From CAYWBU01 sp942491525 (lineage in GTDB: Bacteria > Desulfobacterota > Desulfomonilia > UBA1062), in NCBI GenBank assembly GCA_942491525.1, contig CALOBW010000007.1, forward strand, positions 46,305 to 110,304: a stretch of 64,000 nt of DNA, written 5' to 3'. Position numbers and translations under genes: made by a program. A model generated the notes under the pieces. It ran no database searches. It saw only the letters and a list, made by a program, of their open reading frames with translations, and had not been told where the DNA came from. Shown here in pieces: positions 41,753 through 50,644 of the stretch (the first letter of the stretch is position 1; each line of letters begins with the position of its first letter).

Positions 41753-41971
41753 ATGAAAGACGGTATCCATCCCGAATACAAATCATCGCAGGTAACTTGC
41801 GCTTGCGGCAACAGCTTTGAGACTCGCTCAACCAAAGACGACATCAGAGTTGAAATCTGCAGTGCCTGCCACCCCTTCTATACCGGTCAGCAGCGCATGA
41901 CATCTGTGGCTGGTAAGGCTGAACTCTTCAAACAGAAGTATGGTGATTACCTTAGCAAGGCCAAGAAGTAA
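41753..41971 (+). CDS. rpmE: 50S ribosomal protein L31 (zinc form)
   Basis: The 72-residue protein carries the zinc ligands Cys16, Cys18 (CACGN) and Cys36, Cys39 (CSACHPFYTG), so it is the zinc-containing C+ type of L31. The ATG follows AAGGAG. It lies 12 bases after rho and 6 bases before prfA, a conserved order in many proteobacteria. Confidence 0.97.
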   Translation: MKDGIHPEYKSSQVTCACGNSFETRSTKDDIRVEICSACHPFYTGQQRMTSVAGKAELFKQKYGDYLSKAKK

Positions 41972-41977
41972 TAACCT

Positions 41978-43045
41978 ATGCTGGAAAAGTTAAGGGAGAT
42001 CGAGGAAAGGTACGACGAACTTTCCTCGCTCCTGGCAGACCCTGAGATTCACACAGACCCCGCCAAATATTCCGCAGTAGCCAAGGAACACGCCAATCTG
42101 GAAGATTTCATGGAGCCTTACAACAGGCTCGTGAGTGTTCTGCGTGATATTGAAGAGCATGAACTGATGCTCGAAGATTCCGACCCCGACCTGCGGGCGA
42201 TGGTCAAAGAGGAGCTTCCCCGGCTTAAGGCGGAACGCACCGCGCTCGAGGAGCGTCTCAAGATTCTCTTCATCCCCAAAGATCCCAATGATGAAAAAGA
42301 TATCTTTCTTGAAATCAGAGCCGGGACCGGTGGTGAAGAGGCCGCTCTTTTTGCAGCCGATCTCTTCAGGATGTACTCAAGGTATGCCGAAACAAAGCGT
42401 TATTCCATCGATATTGTCAGTCTCAACGACACCGGCATCGGCGGCATGAAAGAGGTTATCGCCAATATCAAGGGCCAGGGCGCCTATTCGCGCTTCAAGT
42501 ATGAGAGCGGAACTCACCGCGTCCAGCGCGTGCCCAGCACCGAGTCCGGCGGCCGCATTCACACCTCGGCCGTGACCGTGGCCGTGCTGCCCGAAGCTGA
42601 AGATGTGGATGTGGATATCGATATGAACGATCTCAGGATCGATACCTACCGCGCCTCCGGTGCCGGCGGACAGCACATCAATAAGACCGAAAGCGCCATC
42701 CGCATCACCCATATACCGACCGGCCTGGTGGTCACCTGCCAGGATGAAAAGTCGCAGCACAAGAACAAGGCCAAGGCCCTCAAGGTGTTGCAGTCGCGCC
42801 TCCTGCAGCAGATGCAGGATGCCCGCAACAGTGAGATCGCCTCGGACCGCAAGGCGCAGGTCGGCTCGGGTGACCGCTCCGAGCGCATCCGCACCTACAA
42901 CTTCCCCCAGGGGCGCATCACCGATCATCGCATTAACCTGACCCTGCATAAGCTTCCCCAGGTCCTGGAAGGTGATCTGGATGATGTTATCGATGCCCTT
43001 ACAACCCACTATCAGGCCGAGGCGCTGAAGAACTCGGGAGAGTAA
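41978..43045 (+). CDS. prfA: Peptide chain release factor 1
   Basis: RF1 recognises UAA and UAG and releases the nascent protein. The 355-residue protein has the GGQ motif in ASGAGGQHINKTESAI near 230. The RF1 stop-codon recognition region lies around VPSTESGGRIHTSAVTVAVL, with the PxT motif region. Domain order and length are normal. The methyltransferase that modifies the GGQ glutamine is encoded immediately downstream. Confidence 0.97.
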   Translation: MLEKLREIEERYDELSSLLADPEIHTDPAKYSAVAKEHANLEDFMEPYNRLVSVLRDIEEHELMLEDSDPDLRAMVKEELPRLKAERTALEERLKILFIPKDPNDEKDIFLEIRAGTGGEEAALFAADLFRMYSRYAETKRYSIDIVSLNDTGIGGMKEVIANIKGQGAYSRFKYESGTHRVQRVPSTESGGRIHTSAVTVAVLPEAEDVDVDIDMNDLRIDTYRASGAGGQHINKTESAIRITHIPTGLVVTCQDEKSQHKNKAKALKVLQSRLLQQMQDARNSEIASDRKAQVGSGDRSERIRTYNFPQGRITDHRINLTLHKLPQVLEGDLDDVIDALTTHYQAEALKNSGE

Positions 43046-43047
43046 AG

Positions 43048-43899
43048 GTGGAGTGGACCATCCGCTCTGTCCTGGCCTGGGCTACCGATTATCTGAACGA
43101 GAAGGGCGCCGGATCTGCGCGCCTGGATGCTGAACTGCTGCTCTGCGTCTCCCTGGAGCTGCGCCGGATCGATCTCTATATGGACATGGAGCGTCCGCTG
43201 CTGTCCGCCGAACTGGCCGCGTATCGCGAGTTGCTCAAACGCCGCGCCGAACTGGAGCCCATCGCCTATATTCTGGGAGAGAAGGAGTTCTACGGCCACA
43301 CCTTCGGCGTGCGCCCGGGCGTTCTGATTCCGCGGCCCGAGACCGAACTGCTGGTGGAGCAGGCCCTCAAGCTGGCTCCCAAGGCTGGCCGCGTGCTTGA
43401 GCTGGGCAGCGGCTCGGGCGCCGTGATCTGCTCAATCCTGCTGGAGCGCCCCGATCTGAGCGCGGCGGCCGGCGATATCTCCTGGGATGCGATCCGGATT
43501 ACAGGTGAGAACCGCCAGCGGCATGGCCTGGAATCGCGTCTGGGCCTCTTTAACGGCGATCTGCTCAAGGCCGTGCGGGCTGAATTTGATCTCATAATCA
43601 TGAACCCGCCCTATATTCGCGAGCATGATTCTGCTATGCTGTCACGCGACGTGGCCGACTACGAGCCGCTGCAGGCACTCTATGGTGGCGAGAGCGGTTT
43701 TGATGTAATTGAGAGATTGCTGAAAGATGTCAGTCGCTGCCTGAAACCGGGCGGCCGGCTCCTGATGGAGATGGGCTTTGACCAGCAGGCGCAAGTTGAA
43801 AGGTTGATTGAGGCGCAGCCGGAATTGAGGGCGCGCCAATGGCTGAAAGATCTGGCCGGGCATGACCGGGCCGTAGTTGTGGAGAAAAACTTTGGATAA
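43048..43899 (+). CDS. prmC: Release-factor glutamine methyltransferase
   Basis: PrmC uses S-adenosylmethionine to methylate the glutamine of the GGQ motif in release factors. The 283-residue protein has VLELGSGSGAVICSIL (SAM loop, near 113-128) and the glutamine-binding NPPYIREHD near 188. The start is GTG at 43048, two bases after prfA, and translation is probably coupled; GTGGAG just before and at the start is unhelpful as a ribosome site. It overlaps murA by 8 bases. Confidence 0.94.
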   Translation: MEWTIRSVLAWATDYLNEKGAGSARLDAELLLCVSLELRRIDLYMDMERPLLSAELAAYRELLKRRAELEPIAYILGEKEFYGHTFGVRPGVLIPRPETELLVEQALKLAPKAGRVLELGSGSGAVICSILLERPDLSAAAGDISWDAIRITGENRQRHGLESRLGLFNGDLLKAVRAEFDLIIMNPPYIREHDSAMLSRDVADYEPLQALYGGESGFDVIERLLKDVSRCLKPGGRLLMEMGFDQQAQVERLIEAQPELRARQWLKDLAGHDRAVVVEKNFG

Positions 43900-45157
43900 A
43901 TTTGTTATCGAGGGGGGCGTGCCCCTCAAGGGAACCGTCAAGATTTCAGGGTCCAAGAATTCGGCCCTGCCGATTCTTTGTACATCGCTGCTGACCGACG
44001 AGGTCTGCACCTATCACAACATTCCCAAGCTCAGGGATATCGACACGATTCTGAAGGTGCTCGAAACCATGGGCGTCAAATACCATTGGAGCGCTGAGGA
44101 GAGCGTCACCATCGACCCCTCCGGCATAAACTCCTGTGAGGCGCCCTATGATCTGGTCAAGAGCATGCGCGCCTCGATCCTGGTGCTGGGCCCGCTGCTG
44201 GCGCGTTTTCATTCGGCCAAGGTCTCGCTGCCCGGCGGCTGCGCCATCGGCGTGCGTCCGGTTGATCTGCACCTCAAGGCGTTGACCAAGATGGGGGCTG
44301 AGATTGAACTCTCCCACGGCTATGTTAAGGCCAAAACCGATGGCCTGCAGGGCGCCCGCATCGTCTTCGACACCCCGACCGTGGGCGGCACCGAGAACAT
44401 CATGATGGCCGCCAGCCTGGCCGAAGGCACAACCGTCATCGAAGGCGCCGCCAGGGAGCCCGAGATCATAGATCTGGCCGACATCTTGACCAAGATGGGT
44501 GCCCAGATTGAGGGCGCCGGCACCTCCAAGATTATCATTCAAGGCGTCGCGCGACTCAGCGGCGTCGAGCATGACGTGATTCCCGACCGCATCGAGGCCG
44601 GAACCTTTATTGCGGCCGCCGCCATCACCCGCGGCCATCTGATTCTGGAGGGCGTCTGCCAGGAGCATCTGCTTTCAACCATCGACAAGTTCAGCGAGAT
44701 GGGGGTCAGAATCAAGGAGAACGGCGGCAAAAAACTTGAAGTTGACGGTCAGGTGGAGCTGCGGCCGGTCAAGATCGACACCGAGCCCTACCCCGGCTTT
44801 CCCACCGATATGCAGGCTCAGATCATGGCCCTGGCCTGTGTGGCCGAAGGAGCCTCGACCATCAATGAGCACATCTTTGAGAATCGCTTCATGCACGTGC
44901 CGGAACTGATGCGTATGGGCGCCAACCTTGAGGAGAACGGTCATACCGTGGTCGTGCGCGGCGTGGAGCGCTTCGAGGGCGCCAGTGTCATGGCCACCGA
45001 CCTGCGCGCCTCGGCCTCGCTGGTGCTGGCGGCTCTGAATGCCAACGGCTATACCGAGATCAGGCGCATCTATCATCTCGATCGCGGCTACGACAGCCTG
45101 GACAAGAAGCTGCAGTCACTGGGGGCGCGCGTCGAGCGTAAGCGGGGTGATTTGTGA
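43892..45157 (+). CDS. murA: UDP-N-acetylglucosamine 1-carboxyvinyltransferase
   Basis: MurA carries out the first committed step of peptidoglycan synthesis, adding enolpyruvate to UDP-GlcNAc. The product has about 421 residues, with KISGSKNSALPIL near 17-30 (the catalytic lysine) and the fosfomycin-target cysteine in PGGCAIGVRPVDLH (about Cys117). It thus has the sensitive Cys form rather than Asp. The start is taken as TTG at 43892, with GGAGA seven bases before; an upstream TTG at 43877 adds five residues. It overlaps prmC by 8 and hisD by 4 bases. Confidence 0.95.
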   Translation: MDKFVIEGGVPLKGTVKISGSKNSALPILCTSLLTDEVCTYHNIPKLRDIDTILKVLETMGVKYHWSAEESVTIDPSGINSCEAPYDLVKSMRASILVLGPLLARFHSAKVSLPGGCAIGVRPVDLHLKALTKMGAEIELSHGYVKAKTDGLQGARIVFDTPTVGGTENIMMAASLAEGTTVIEGAAREPEIIDLADILTKMGAQIEGAGTSKIIIQGVARLSGVEHDVIPDRIEAGTFIAAAAITRGHLILEGVCQEHLLSTIDKFSEMGVRIKENGGKKLEVDGQVELRPVKIDTEPYPGFPTDMQAQIMALACVAEGASTINEHIFENRFMHVPELMRMGANLEENGHTVVVRGVERFEGASVMATDLRASASLVLAALNANGYTEIRRIYHLDRGYDSLDKKLQSLGARVERKRGDL

Positions 45158-46443
45158 TCAACTGTTTCAATACTGCCAGTAGCGGCTGGTCTGAGCGGCT
45201 GGATGCGCTGCTTGACCGGGTTCAGGGAACGCCCATCGAAGTGCAGAGGGCCGTGCTGGATATCATCGAGAGTGTCAAGGAGCGGGGCGACGAGGCGCTC
45301 TTTGAATATACGCGGCGTTTTGACCGCTTCGATGTGGCTCAAGAGGGTCTGTGCTTCACAGCCGATCAGATGGAGGCGGCTGTAAAGCGCATCCCGTCCG
45401 ATCTGCTGGAGGCCCTGACTGTGGCCGCCGAACGTATTGAGTACTTCCACCGCGAACAGCTTGAAGAGAGCTGGAGCTTCGAGGAGGACGGCATTCTGCT
45501 GGGTCAGAAGATCGGCCCGGTCTCACGCGTCGGCATCTATATTCCGGGCGGCAAGAACGCCTTTCCCTCCACCGTGCTGATGAATGTCATCCCGGCCAGA
45601 ATCGCCGGGGTCCAGGAGATCGTGGTGGTGACCCCGACGCCGGATGGACGCATCAATGACGCGCTGCTGGCCGCGGCCCATATTGCAGGAGTTAACAGGA
45701 TCTACCGCATCGGCGGCGCCCAGGCCGTGGCCGCCCTGGCCTACGGCACGGAGTCCGTGCCCAAGGTTGACAAGGTTGTGGGTCCCGGCAACGCCTATGT
45801 GGCCTTTGCCAAGCGCACCCTGCAGGGCATCATCGGCATCGACGCCATTGCCGGCCCCTCCGAGATCATGGTGGTGGCCGACGAGGGCGCTGACCCCGAG
45901 ACGGTGGCCATGGACCTCTTGAGTCAGGCCGAGCATGACGAGCTGGCCTCATCCATGTTGATTACGCCGTCCGAAAGGCTGGCCGATGAGGTCAGGGCCG
46001 CACTGGAGGCCGTGATCCCCGAGATGCCGCGGGCTGAGGTGATGCGTCACTCCCTGAGCAACCACGGCGCCATCATTGTCACCCAAGATCTTGACGAGGC
46101 CTTCCGGCTGGTCAACCGCATTGCGCCCGAGCATCTGGAGCTGATGCTGGCTGATGCCGACGACTGGCTGGACAGGGTTCAGAATGCCGGCGCCATCTTC
46201 CTGGGCTACCATACCCCTGAAGGCATCGGCGACTATGTGGCCGGCCCCAATCACACCCTGCCGACCGGATCCACGGCGCGTTTCTATTCACCCCTGGGCG
46301 TCTATGATTTTCTGAAGCGCTCATCTGTTATTCGATTTAGTGCTGATGCTGTTGCGGAGCTGGGCCCCAAGGCGGCCCTGATCGCCCGCGTGGAGGACCT
46401 GGAAGCCCATGCAAGATCTGTGGAATATCGTTACCGGCCATGA
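45154..46443 (+). CDS. hisD: Histidinol dehydrogenase
   Basis: HisD oxidises histidinol to histidine in two NAD steps with zinc. The 429-residue protein has GPVSRVGIYIPGGKNAFPST, VDKVVGPGNAYVAFAKR, AGPSEIMVVADE, SNHGAIIV (catalytic His region) and ARFYSPLGVYDFLKRSS. GTG at 45154 overlaps the murA stop. In related genomes hisG usually lies between murA and hisD; here it is absent, and no other his gene is in the window. Confidence 0.96.
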   Translation: MINCFNTASSGWSERLDALLDRVQGTPIEVQRAVLDIIESVKERGDEALFEYTRRFDRFDVAQEGLCFTADQMEAAVKRIPSDLLEALTVAAERIEYFHREQLEESWSFEEDGILLGQKIGPVSRVGIYIPGGKNAFPSTVLMNVIPARIAGVQEIVVVTPTPDGRINDALLAAAHIAGVNRIYRIGGAQAVAALAYGTESVPKVDKVVGPGNAYVAFAKRTLQGIIGIDAIAGPSEIMVVADEGADPETVAMDLLSQAEHDELASSMLITPSERLADEVRAALEAVIPEMPRAEVMRHSLSNHGAIIVTQDLDEAFRLVNRIAPEHLELMLADADDWLDRVQNAGAIFLGYHTPEGIGDYVAGPNHTLPTGSTARFYSPLGVYDFLKRSSVIRFSADAVAELGPKAALIARVEDLEAHARSVEYRYRP

Positions 46444-47803
46444 GGCCATAGATAAAATAATTCCGCTTTTTGACGCCCCCGCCTACATGGTGGGCGGCTG
46501 CCTGCGTGACATCTTTTTGCGCAGCGAACCGGACGATTATGACATTGTCACCTTCGGCGATGTCTGGTCTCTGGCGCAGGCCATCGCCGAAGCGCTTGAT
46601 GCCACCCCCTTCTGGCTCGACTCAGAGCGCGGCATTGTCCGGATTGCCTCCAGGGCGCTGCCCTTTCATCTGGATATTTCGGCCCCCAAGGGTTCCACCA
46701 TCGAAGAGGATCTCAGCTTGCGCGATCTGACCATCAATGCAATGGCCCTGGATTTAAGAAGCGGTGAGCTGATCGACCCCTGCAGGGGGCGGGATGACTG
46801 TCTGGGCGGCAATGTGCGCGTGATCAGTGAAGAGAACCTGGTGGATGATCCGCTGCGGGTGTTGCGCTGTCTCAGGTTTGCCCTGCTGCCCGGCTTTGAC
46901 TTTGATATGGCTACCGCCGGCCTGGTGCGCAAGCATGCGTCGAAGATCGCCGGTGTGGCTGCCGAGCGCATCAAGCAGGAGATCATGGCGTCGCTGAACT
47001 ATACCGGCGGCACCGAGCTCTTTGTGCTGATGAACGCCTTCGGGCTGCTGGAGCACCTCTTTCCGCAGTATCGTGACATGGACCAGGGTCAGCACCACAA
47101 GTGGTCGCTGGTGACCCATGCCCTGCTGGCCGCGGACGAGATCGACCGGCTGATTCCGGCGGCCGAACGTTATCTGCCCGGAGTGGGTGACTACTTCAAC
47201 CGTGAGATCGAGGGGGCCGTGACCCGCGCCGGTCTGCTCAAGTTTGTCTGTTTTCTGCACGATATCGGCAAGCCCGAAGCAAGGGTCGAGGATGACTGCG
47301 GCGAGCCGCACTTCTGGGGCCACGCCAGCAACGGGGCTCAGCTGACTCGGCAGATCTGCCGCGAGTTTAAGTTTTCCAACGCGGCCGTCAGGGTGGCCGG
47401 CGGGATAGTTGAGCACCATATGCGGCCGCTGGAGATGGTGCTGCACGGCGGGTCGAACCCGCGCGCCATCTATCGACTGTTGAATGATATCGATGAAATT
47501 GTACCGGAGGTGCTGCTGCATGCCATTGCCGATGCCGAGGCCACCGGTAAAGAGCGCGAGAGCGTCGGCTCGCGCAAATACATGGAGCTGACCGCGGCCA
47601 AGGTCTGGGATTTCTATAATCAGCTCTATCTGCCCATGCAGGCTGCCCCCCTGCTCAACGGTTCTGACATCATGCAGGAGCTGGGGCTTGGGCCGGGCGC
47701 CGAGATTGGCCGGCTTTTAAGCGAGGTGGCTGAAGAGCGCGCGGCCGGCAATATCAGAACGCGCGCCGAAGCGCTGGCCTTTTTGAGGCTCAGTAGACCT
47801 TGA
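46409..47803 (+). CDS. cca: tRNA nucleotidyltransferase / poly(A) polymerase family with HD domain
   Basis: This 464-residue enzyme of the class II nucleotidyltransferase family probably adds CCA to tRNA ends. The head has VGGCLRDIFL and the catalytic DDYDIVTFG (about 24-50), followed by LRDLTINAMALD and the LVDDPLRVLRCLRFA neck. An HD domain (about 270-400) has CFLHDIGKPEARVED. Poly(A) polymerase is the main alternative. The ATG at 46409 lies 35 bases inside hisD, so translation is coupled or the true start is later. The 3' end overlaps the convergent lipoprotein gene by 14 bases. Confidence 0.88.
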   Translation: MQDLWNIVTGHEAIDKIIPLFDAPAYMVGGCLRDIFLRSEPDDYDIVTFGDVWSLAQAIAEALDATPFWLDSERGIVRIASRALPFHLDISAPKGSTIEEDLSLRDLTINAMALDLRSGELIDPCRGRDDCLGGNVRVISEENLVDDPLRVLRCLRFALLPGFDFDMATAGLVRKHASKIAGVAAERIKQEIMASLNYTGGTELFVLMNAFGLLEHLFPQYRDMDQGQHHKWSLVTHALLAADEIDRLIPAAERYLPGVGDYFNREIEGAVTRAGLLKFVCFLHDIGKPEARVEDDCGEPHFWGHASNGAQLTRQICREFKFSNAAVRVAGGIVEHHMRPLEMVLHGGSNPRAIYRLLNDIDEIVPEVLLHAIADAEATGKERESVGSRKYMELTAAKVWDFYNQLYLPMQAAPLLNGSDIMQELGLGPGAEIGRLLSEVAEERAAGNIRTRAEALAFLRLSRP

Positions 47804-48287
47804 TATACTCGCAGCGGTCCAGATAGAGGCTGCTGCCATCGCGCATGGTCAGGCCAACTATGCAGACAACATCGCCGGCGGCCAGCTCTTCCAGTGGCTT
47901 CAGGTAGTCGTTGAAGAAGCAGGCAATGGCTTTACCGCCCTCGGTCAGGATAACTTCGGTGTCGCGGTCCAGGGCCCAGGTTAGGTCGCCCAGCAGGCCG
48001 TTGATGATGGGGTTTTCTTCGCGGTCCTGGTCATAGACCGCACCCCAGATAATGGCATATTTGCCGCTGTAGGCCTGGTCGGCCAGCGAGAGGTCGGAGA
48101 GGTATTCATCATAGAGGGTGGAGACGCTGAGGCTGGGGGCGCCGGTCAGCACCAGGTAGTTAAAGAGGTCCTCATTGTTGCTGTCCAGATAGTCATCGTA
48201 TATGAGTCCTTCAACAATATCACTGCAGCCGGCCAGGCTTAAGGCCAGACAGGCTATGACTGTAAATTTCCAGAGCTGCTTTAACAT
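47790..48287 (-). CDS. Lipoprotein of unknown function
   Basis: The product has a lipoprotein signal peptide MLKQLWKFTVIACLALSLAGC, with the lipobox LAGC at about 18-21, so it is anchored in a membrane by acylated cysteine. The mature part (about 145 residues) has a beta-rich stretch with GKYAIIWGAVYDQDREE and CIVGLTMRDGSSLYLDRCEYI, which looks like an OB-type fold. The start at 48287 gives GGAGAG a normal place; ATG 48299 would add four residues. No family is recognised. Confidence 0.72.
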   Translation of the reverse strand: MLKQLWKFTVIACLALSLAGCSDIVEGLIYDDYLDSNNEDLFNYLVLTGAPSLSVSTLYDEYLSDLSLADQAYSGKYAIIWGAVYDQDREENPIINGLLGDLTWALDRDTEVILTEGGKAIACFFNDYLKPLEELAAGDVVCIVGLTMRDGSSLYLDRCEYIKVY

Positions 48288-48299
48288 CGATCTCTCCAT

Positions 48300-48622
48300 A
48301 TCTGTGACTCCTTAAAGAGATAGCTCATTAAGTGGAAGTGGCGCAAGGAGAAGCTCATGTATCTGCTGATTCATATTTGTAACCTCAATAACGAAGGCAG
48401 CGGGCCCCTGGAGCTGGCTGTTCGTAATTGCAATTGATTCCGATGGTATAGAGGTTGGTATGGGCTTTGCTGGATAGCTGGCGAGGAGAAATGAAGAGTG
48501 GATAGCCGGGCCGATCCGTTACTGATGGAGACCATGAGTATGTTCAGGAACATTGAAATTTTTTAATCACGGTTCGTGGCCCATGGAGAGGCTTTGCCTC
48601 TCCATTTCTTTTTTAGTTCTGT
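48300..48622. other. Gene-free stretch with an orphan plus-strand terminator
   Basis: This 323-base gap holds no gene I can support. The plus strand has a 26-codon frame (ATG at 48357 after AAGGAG, MYLLIHICNLNNEGSGPLEL...) and an 11-codon frame before the terminator at 48583. Neither resembles a known protein. The correctly oriented terminator at the right end suggests that something short is transcribed rightward here, either a small RNA or a peptide. Confidence 0.4.
48583..48613 (+). terminator. Plus-strand terminator with no annotated upstream gene
   Basis: ATGGAGAGGC / GCCTCTCCAT, a perfect 10-bp stem with TTT loop (48583-48592, 48596-48605), is followed by TTCTTTTTT. The T tract is on the plus side only, while the flanking genes both run on the minus strand. 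Confidence 0.75.
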
Positions 48623-49339
48623 CTAAGCGATTGTCAGCATCTTGAAAATAATCAGGCCGGAGAGCAGCAGCATGGAGCCGCGGATTATGACGGGCGGCAG
48701 CTTGTGTGAGAGGTGCGAAGCCAGCCTGGCGCTGAGTACGCCGGCCGGTGCGGCCAGTAGCAGGATCTGCCAGATAACGGCGCCGTGCAGGGTGTAGCCG
48801 ATGGTGGCCACGCCGCAGTTAATGGCAATGAAGAGGGCCGATGTGGTGATGGAGCGGCGGATGTCATAGTGGAAGCCGTGGGTCAGCAGCGGAACCAGCA
48901 GGGCGCCGCCGCCGATGCCGAGGCTGCTGGAGGCGGTGCCGATAATCAGGCCGCTTGAAAACATGGTGAGAGGGTGCCTCCTGATGGGCAGTTTGATGAC
49001 TCTCAGGATGTAGGGCACGGTTACAAAGACGGCAAAGAGGCGCGCCAGGTTTGCGGCCGCCATATTCTGGGTCAGCCAGGGGCCGATCAGGGCGCCCAGG
49101 ATGCTGCCGCTCAGGATTGCGCCGACGGGCAGCGCTTTGGCCTTTGATGAGTGGGTGATGTAGGAGCTGAGTCCTGAAAAGATGCAAAAGCCGCATGAGG
49201 TTGCCACGGCATAGTGGATGCCGTACTGGGGAAAGAAGAGCAGCATCATGGGCACGAAGAGCATGCCGCCGCCGATTCCGAGCAGGCCGGCCAGGCTGCC
49301 CGAGAGCAGGCCGGTTAGAAGTGCATATAGTATGGGCAT
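48623..49339 (-). CDS. TauE/SafE-family membrane permease
   Basis: This 238-residue integral membrane protein has about seven to eight helices. Two similar halves each start with a glycine-rich SLAGLLGIGGGMLFVPMML or SSLGIGGGALLVPLL motif, the family signature. TauE/SafE proteins are thought to export sulfite, sulfoacetate or other sulfur compounds; the substrate cannot be read here. It is a single gene divergent from the PilZ gene. Confidence 0.88.
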   Translation of the reverse strand: MPILYALLTGLLSGSLAGLLGIGGGMLFVPMMLLFFPQYGIHYAVATSCGFCIFSGLSSYITHSSKAKALPVGAILSGSILGALIGPWLTQNMAAANLARLFAVFVTVPYILRVIKLPIRRHPLTMFSSGLIIGTASSSLGIGGGALLVPLLTHGFHYDIRRSITTSALFIAINCGVATIGYTLHGAVIWQILLLAAPAGVLSARLASHLSHKLPPVIIRGSMLLLSGLIIFKMLTIA

Positions 49340-49397
49340 AGCTGTTTATACCGAGGTACTTGCCAGGGAACAAGCTCTCAGTATAGATTAGACTAAG

Positions 49398-49727
49398 ATG
49401 GAAAAGAGAGAATATCCAAGAAGCGATGTTGTTGAGAGTGGCCAGCTGACCATTGAACTGAGCGAGCAGGAGAGTCTGCAGATCAGGGCTCAGACCAAGG
49501 ATGTCAGTTGGGGCGGTTTCTGTCTCAAAATGGATGAGCTTGAGGAGAGTCTGAATGTTGTGCCGGGACTGATCGACCGGCCGGTCAAGATTCACATGCA
49601 CGGACCTCATCTGATTGTCTGGGGACATATTGCCCGCTTTGATGCGCGCTCGCGCGAACTGGCCGTAATCATCAGCCGCATATCAGATCTGGAGGGGTGG
49701 CAGGCATTCTGTGACGCCCAGGGCTAG
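49398..49727 (+). CDS. PilZ-domain protein
   Basis: This 109-residue single-domain PilZ protein is a likely c-di-GMP receptor. It has the arginine motif MEKREYPR at the very N-terminus and the second motif DVSWGGFCL (D-x-S-x-x-G) near 35-43. The remaining beta-barrel strands follow (VKIHMHGPHLIVWGHIARF). It is probably its own unit, 43 bases before the CBS-domain gene. Its target process is unknown. Confidence 0.85.
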   Translation: MEKREYPRSDVVESGQLTIELSEQESLQIRAQTKDVSWGGFCLKMDELEESLNVVPGLIDRPVKIHMHGPHLIVWGHIARFDARSRELAVIISRISDLEGWQAFCDAQG

Positions 49728-49770
49728 CGCTTAAAGTTTTCACCTTTATATTTTGAGTTAAGAGGTGAAT

Positions 49771-50370
49771 ATGAAAGTCGAAACCTGGATGTCAAAAGAT
49801 GTTATCACCATAGGCAAAGAGGCTGGAATCCGTGATGCCCTGGAAACCATGCGTCTGCACTCCATCAGGCATCTGCCGGTCAGTGACAATGGTCACATAG
49901 AGGGTCTGATAACTTCGGGCGAACTCAAGAAGGCGGTTCTGATCAGCCAGCCAGAGAAGATCAGGCTCAAAGATATCATGATCCGCAACCCCAGGACCGT
50001 TTCGCCGCAAACCACCCTGGAAGAGGCCGCTTCCCTGTTCTATAATGAGTCTTTCGGTTGTCTGCCGGTCATCGAGCACGACCATATCGTTGGCATCATC
50101 ACCACCAGTGACATATTGAAGGCCTTCATTGAAATCATGGGCGTGCTGCAGGGCGGCTACCGCATCGATGTTATTCTTAAGCAGGTGCACGGCTCATTCG
50201 ATGAGGTGATTGCCCAGATTGAGCGCCTGGGGGGCTATGTGATCAGCGTAGGGCTGTCGCCAAATGCCGATCAGAGGGTCCACCACTTTCGCGTATCCGG
50301 CGGCGACAAGAAGGCGATTGCCAATGAGCTGATTGAGCTGGGCTATCAGGGGGTCAAGGTTACCGACTGA
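49771..50370 (+). CDS. CBS-CBS-ACT domain protein, AcuB-like
   Basis: This 199-residue protein has two CBS domains (about 3-60, MSKDVITIGKEAGIRDALE, and 70-125, IMIRNPRTVSPQTTLEEAASLF). A C-terminal ACT-like domain (about 130-199, YRIDVILKQVHGSFDEVIAQI) follows. AcuB of Bacillus, linked to acetoin use, shares this build, but similar proteins are widespread, so the pathway is unknown. CBS pairs usually bind adenine nucleotides. ATG 49771 is preferred over GTG 49765 because AGAGGTG precedes it. It converges with yggU, overlapping by 11 bases. Confidence 0.85.
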   Translation: MKVETWMSKDVITIGKEAGIRDALETMRLHSIRHLPVSDNGHIEGLITSGELKKAVLISQPEKIRLKDIMIRNPRTVSPQTTLEEAASLFYNESFGCLPVIEHDHIVGIITTSDILKAFIEIMGVLQGGYRIDVILKQVHGSFDEVIAQIERLGGYVISVGLSPNADQRVHHFRVSGGDKKAIANELIELGYQGVKVTD

Positions 50371-50644
50371 GGATCTGCTGCGCCTGATCCAACGCTATGC
50401 CGCGCAGGCGCAGCCGCTTGCTGCGGCTCTTCTCACCCTGAATGATCTCAATCTTGGATTTTGAGATCCCCAACTCTTTTGACATGAATTTAATCAGCGC
50501 CCTGTTGGCCTTGCCGTCCACCGGTGGGGTGGCCAGGCGCACCAGCAGCCGATCGTCGCGCAGACCCTCAATGGCAGTCTTGGAGGCATTGGGGATTACC
50601 TTGCACTCCAGCAGCAGGCCCTCATCGGACTCGGCCAGCCACAT
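50360..50644 (-). CDS. yggU: DUF167/YggU family protein
   Basis: This 94-residue UPF0235 protein has the family motif VIPNASKTAIEGL and PPVDGKANRALIKFMSKEL, then GEKSRSKRLRL. The biochemical role of YggU is unknown. It directly follows yggT with no intergenic bases (stop then ATG), an arrangement also common in E. coli relatives. Confidence 0.9.
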   Translation of the reverse strand: MWLAESDEGLLLECKVIPNASKTAIEGLRDDRLLVRLATPPVDGKANRALIKFMSKELGISKSKIEIIQGEKSRSKRLRLRGIALDQAQQILSR

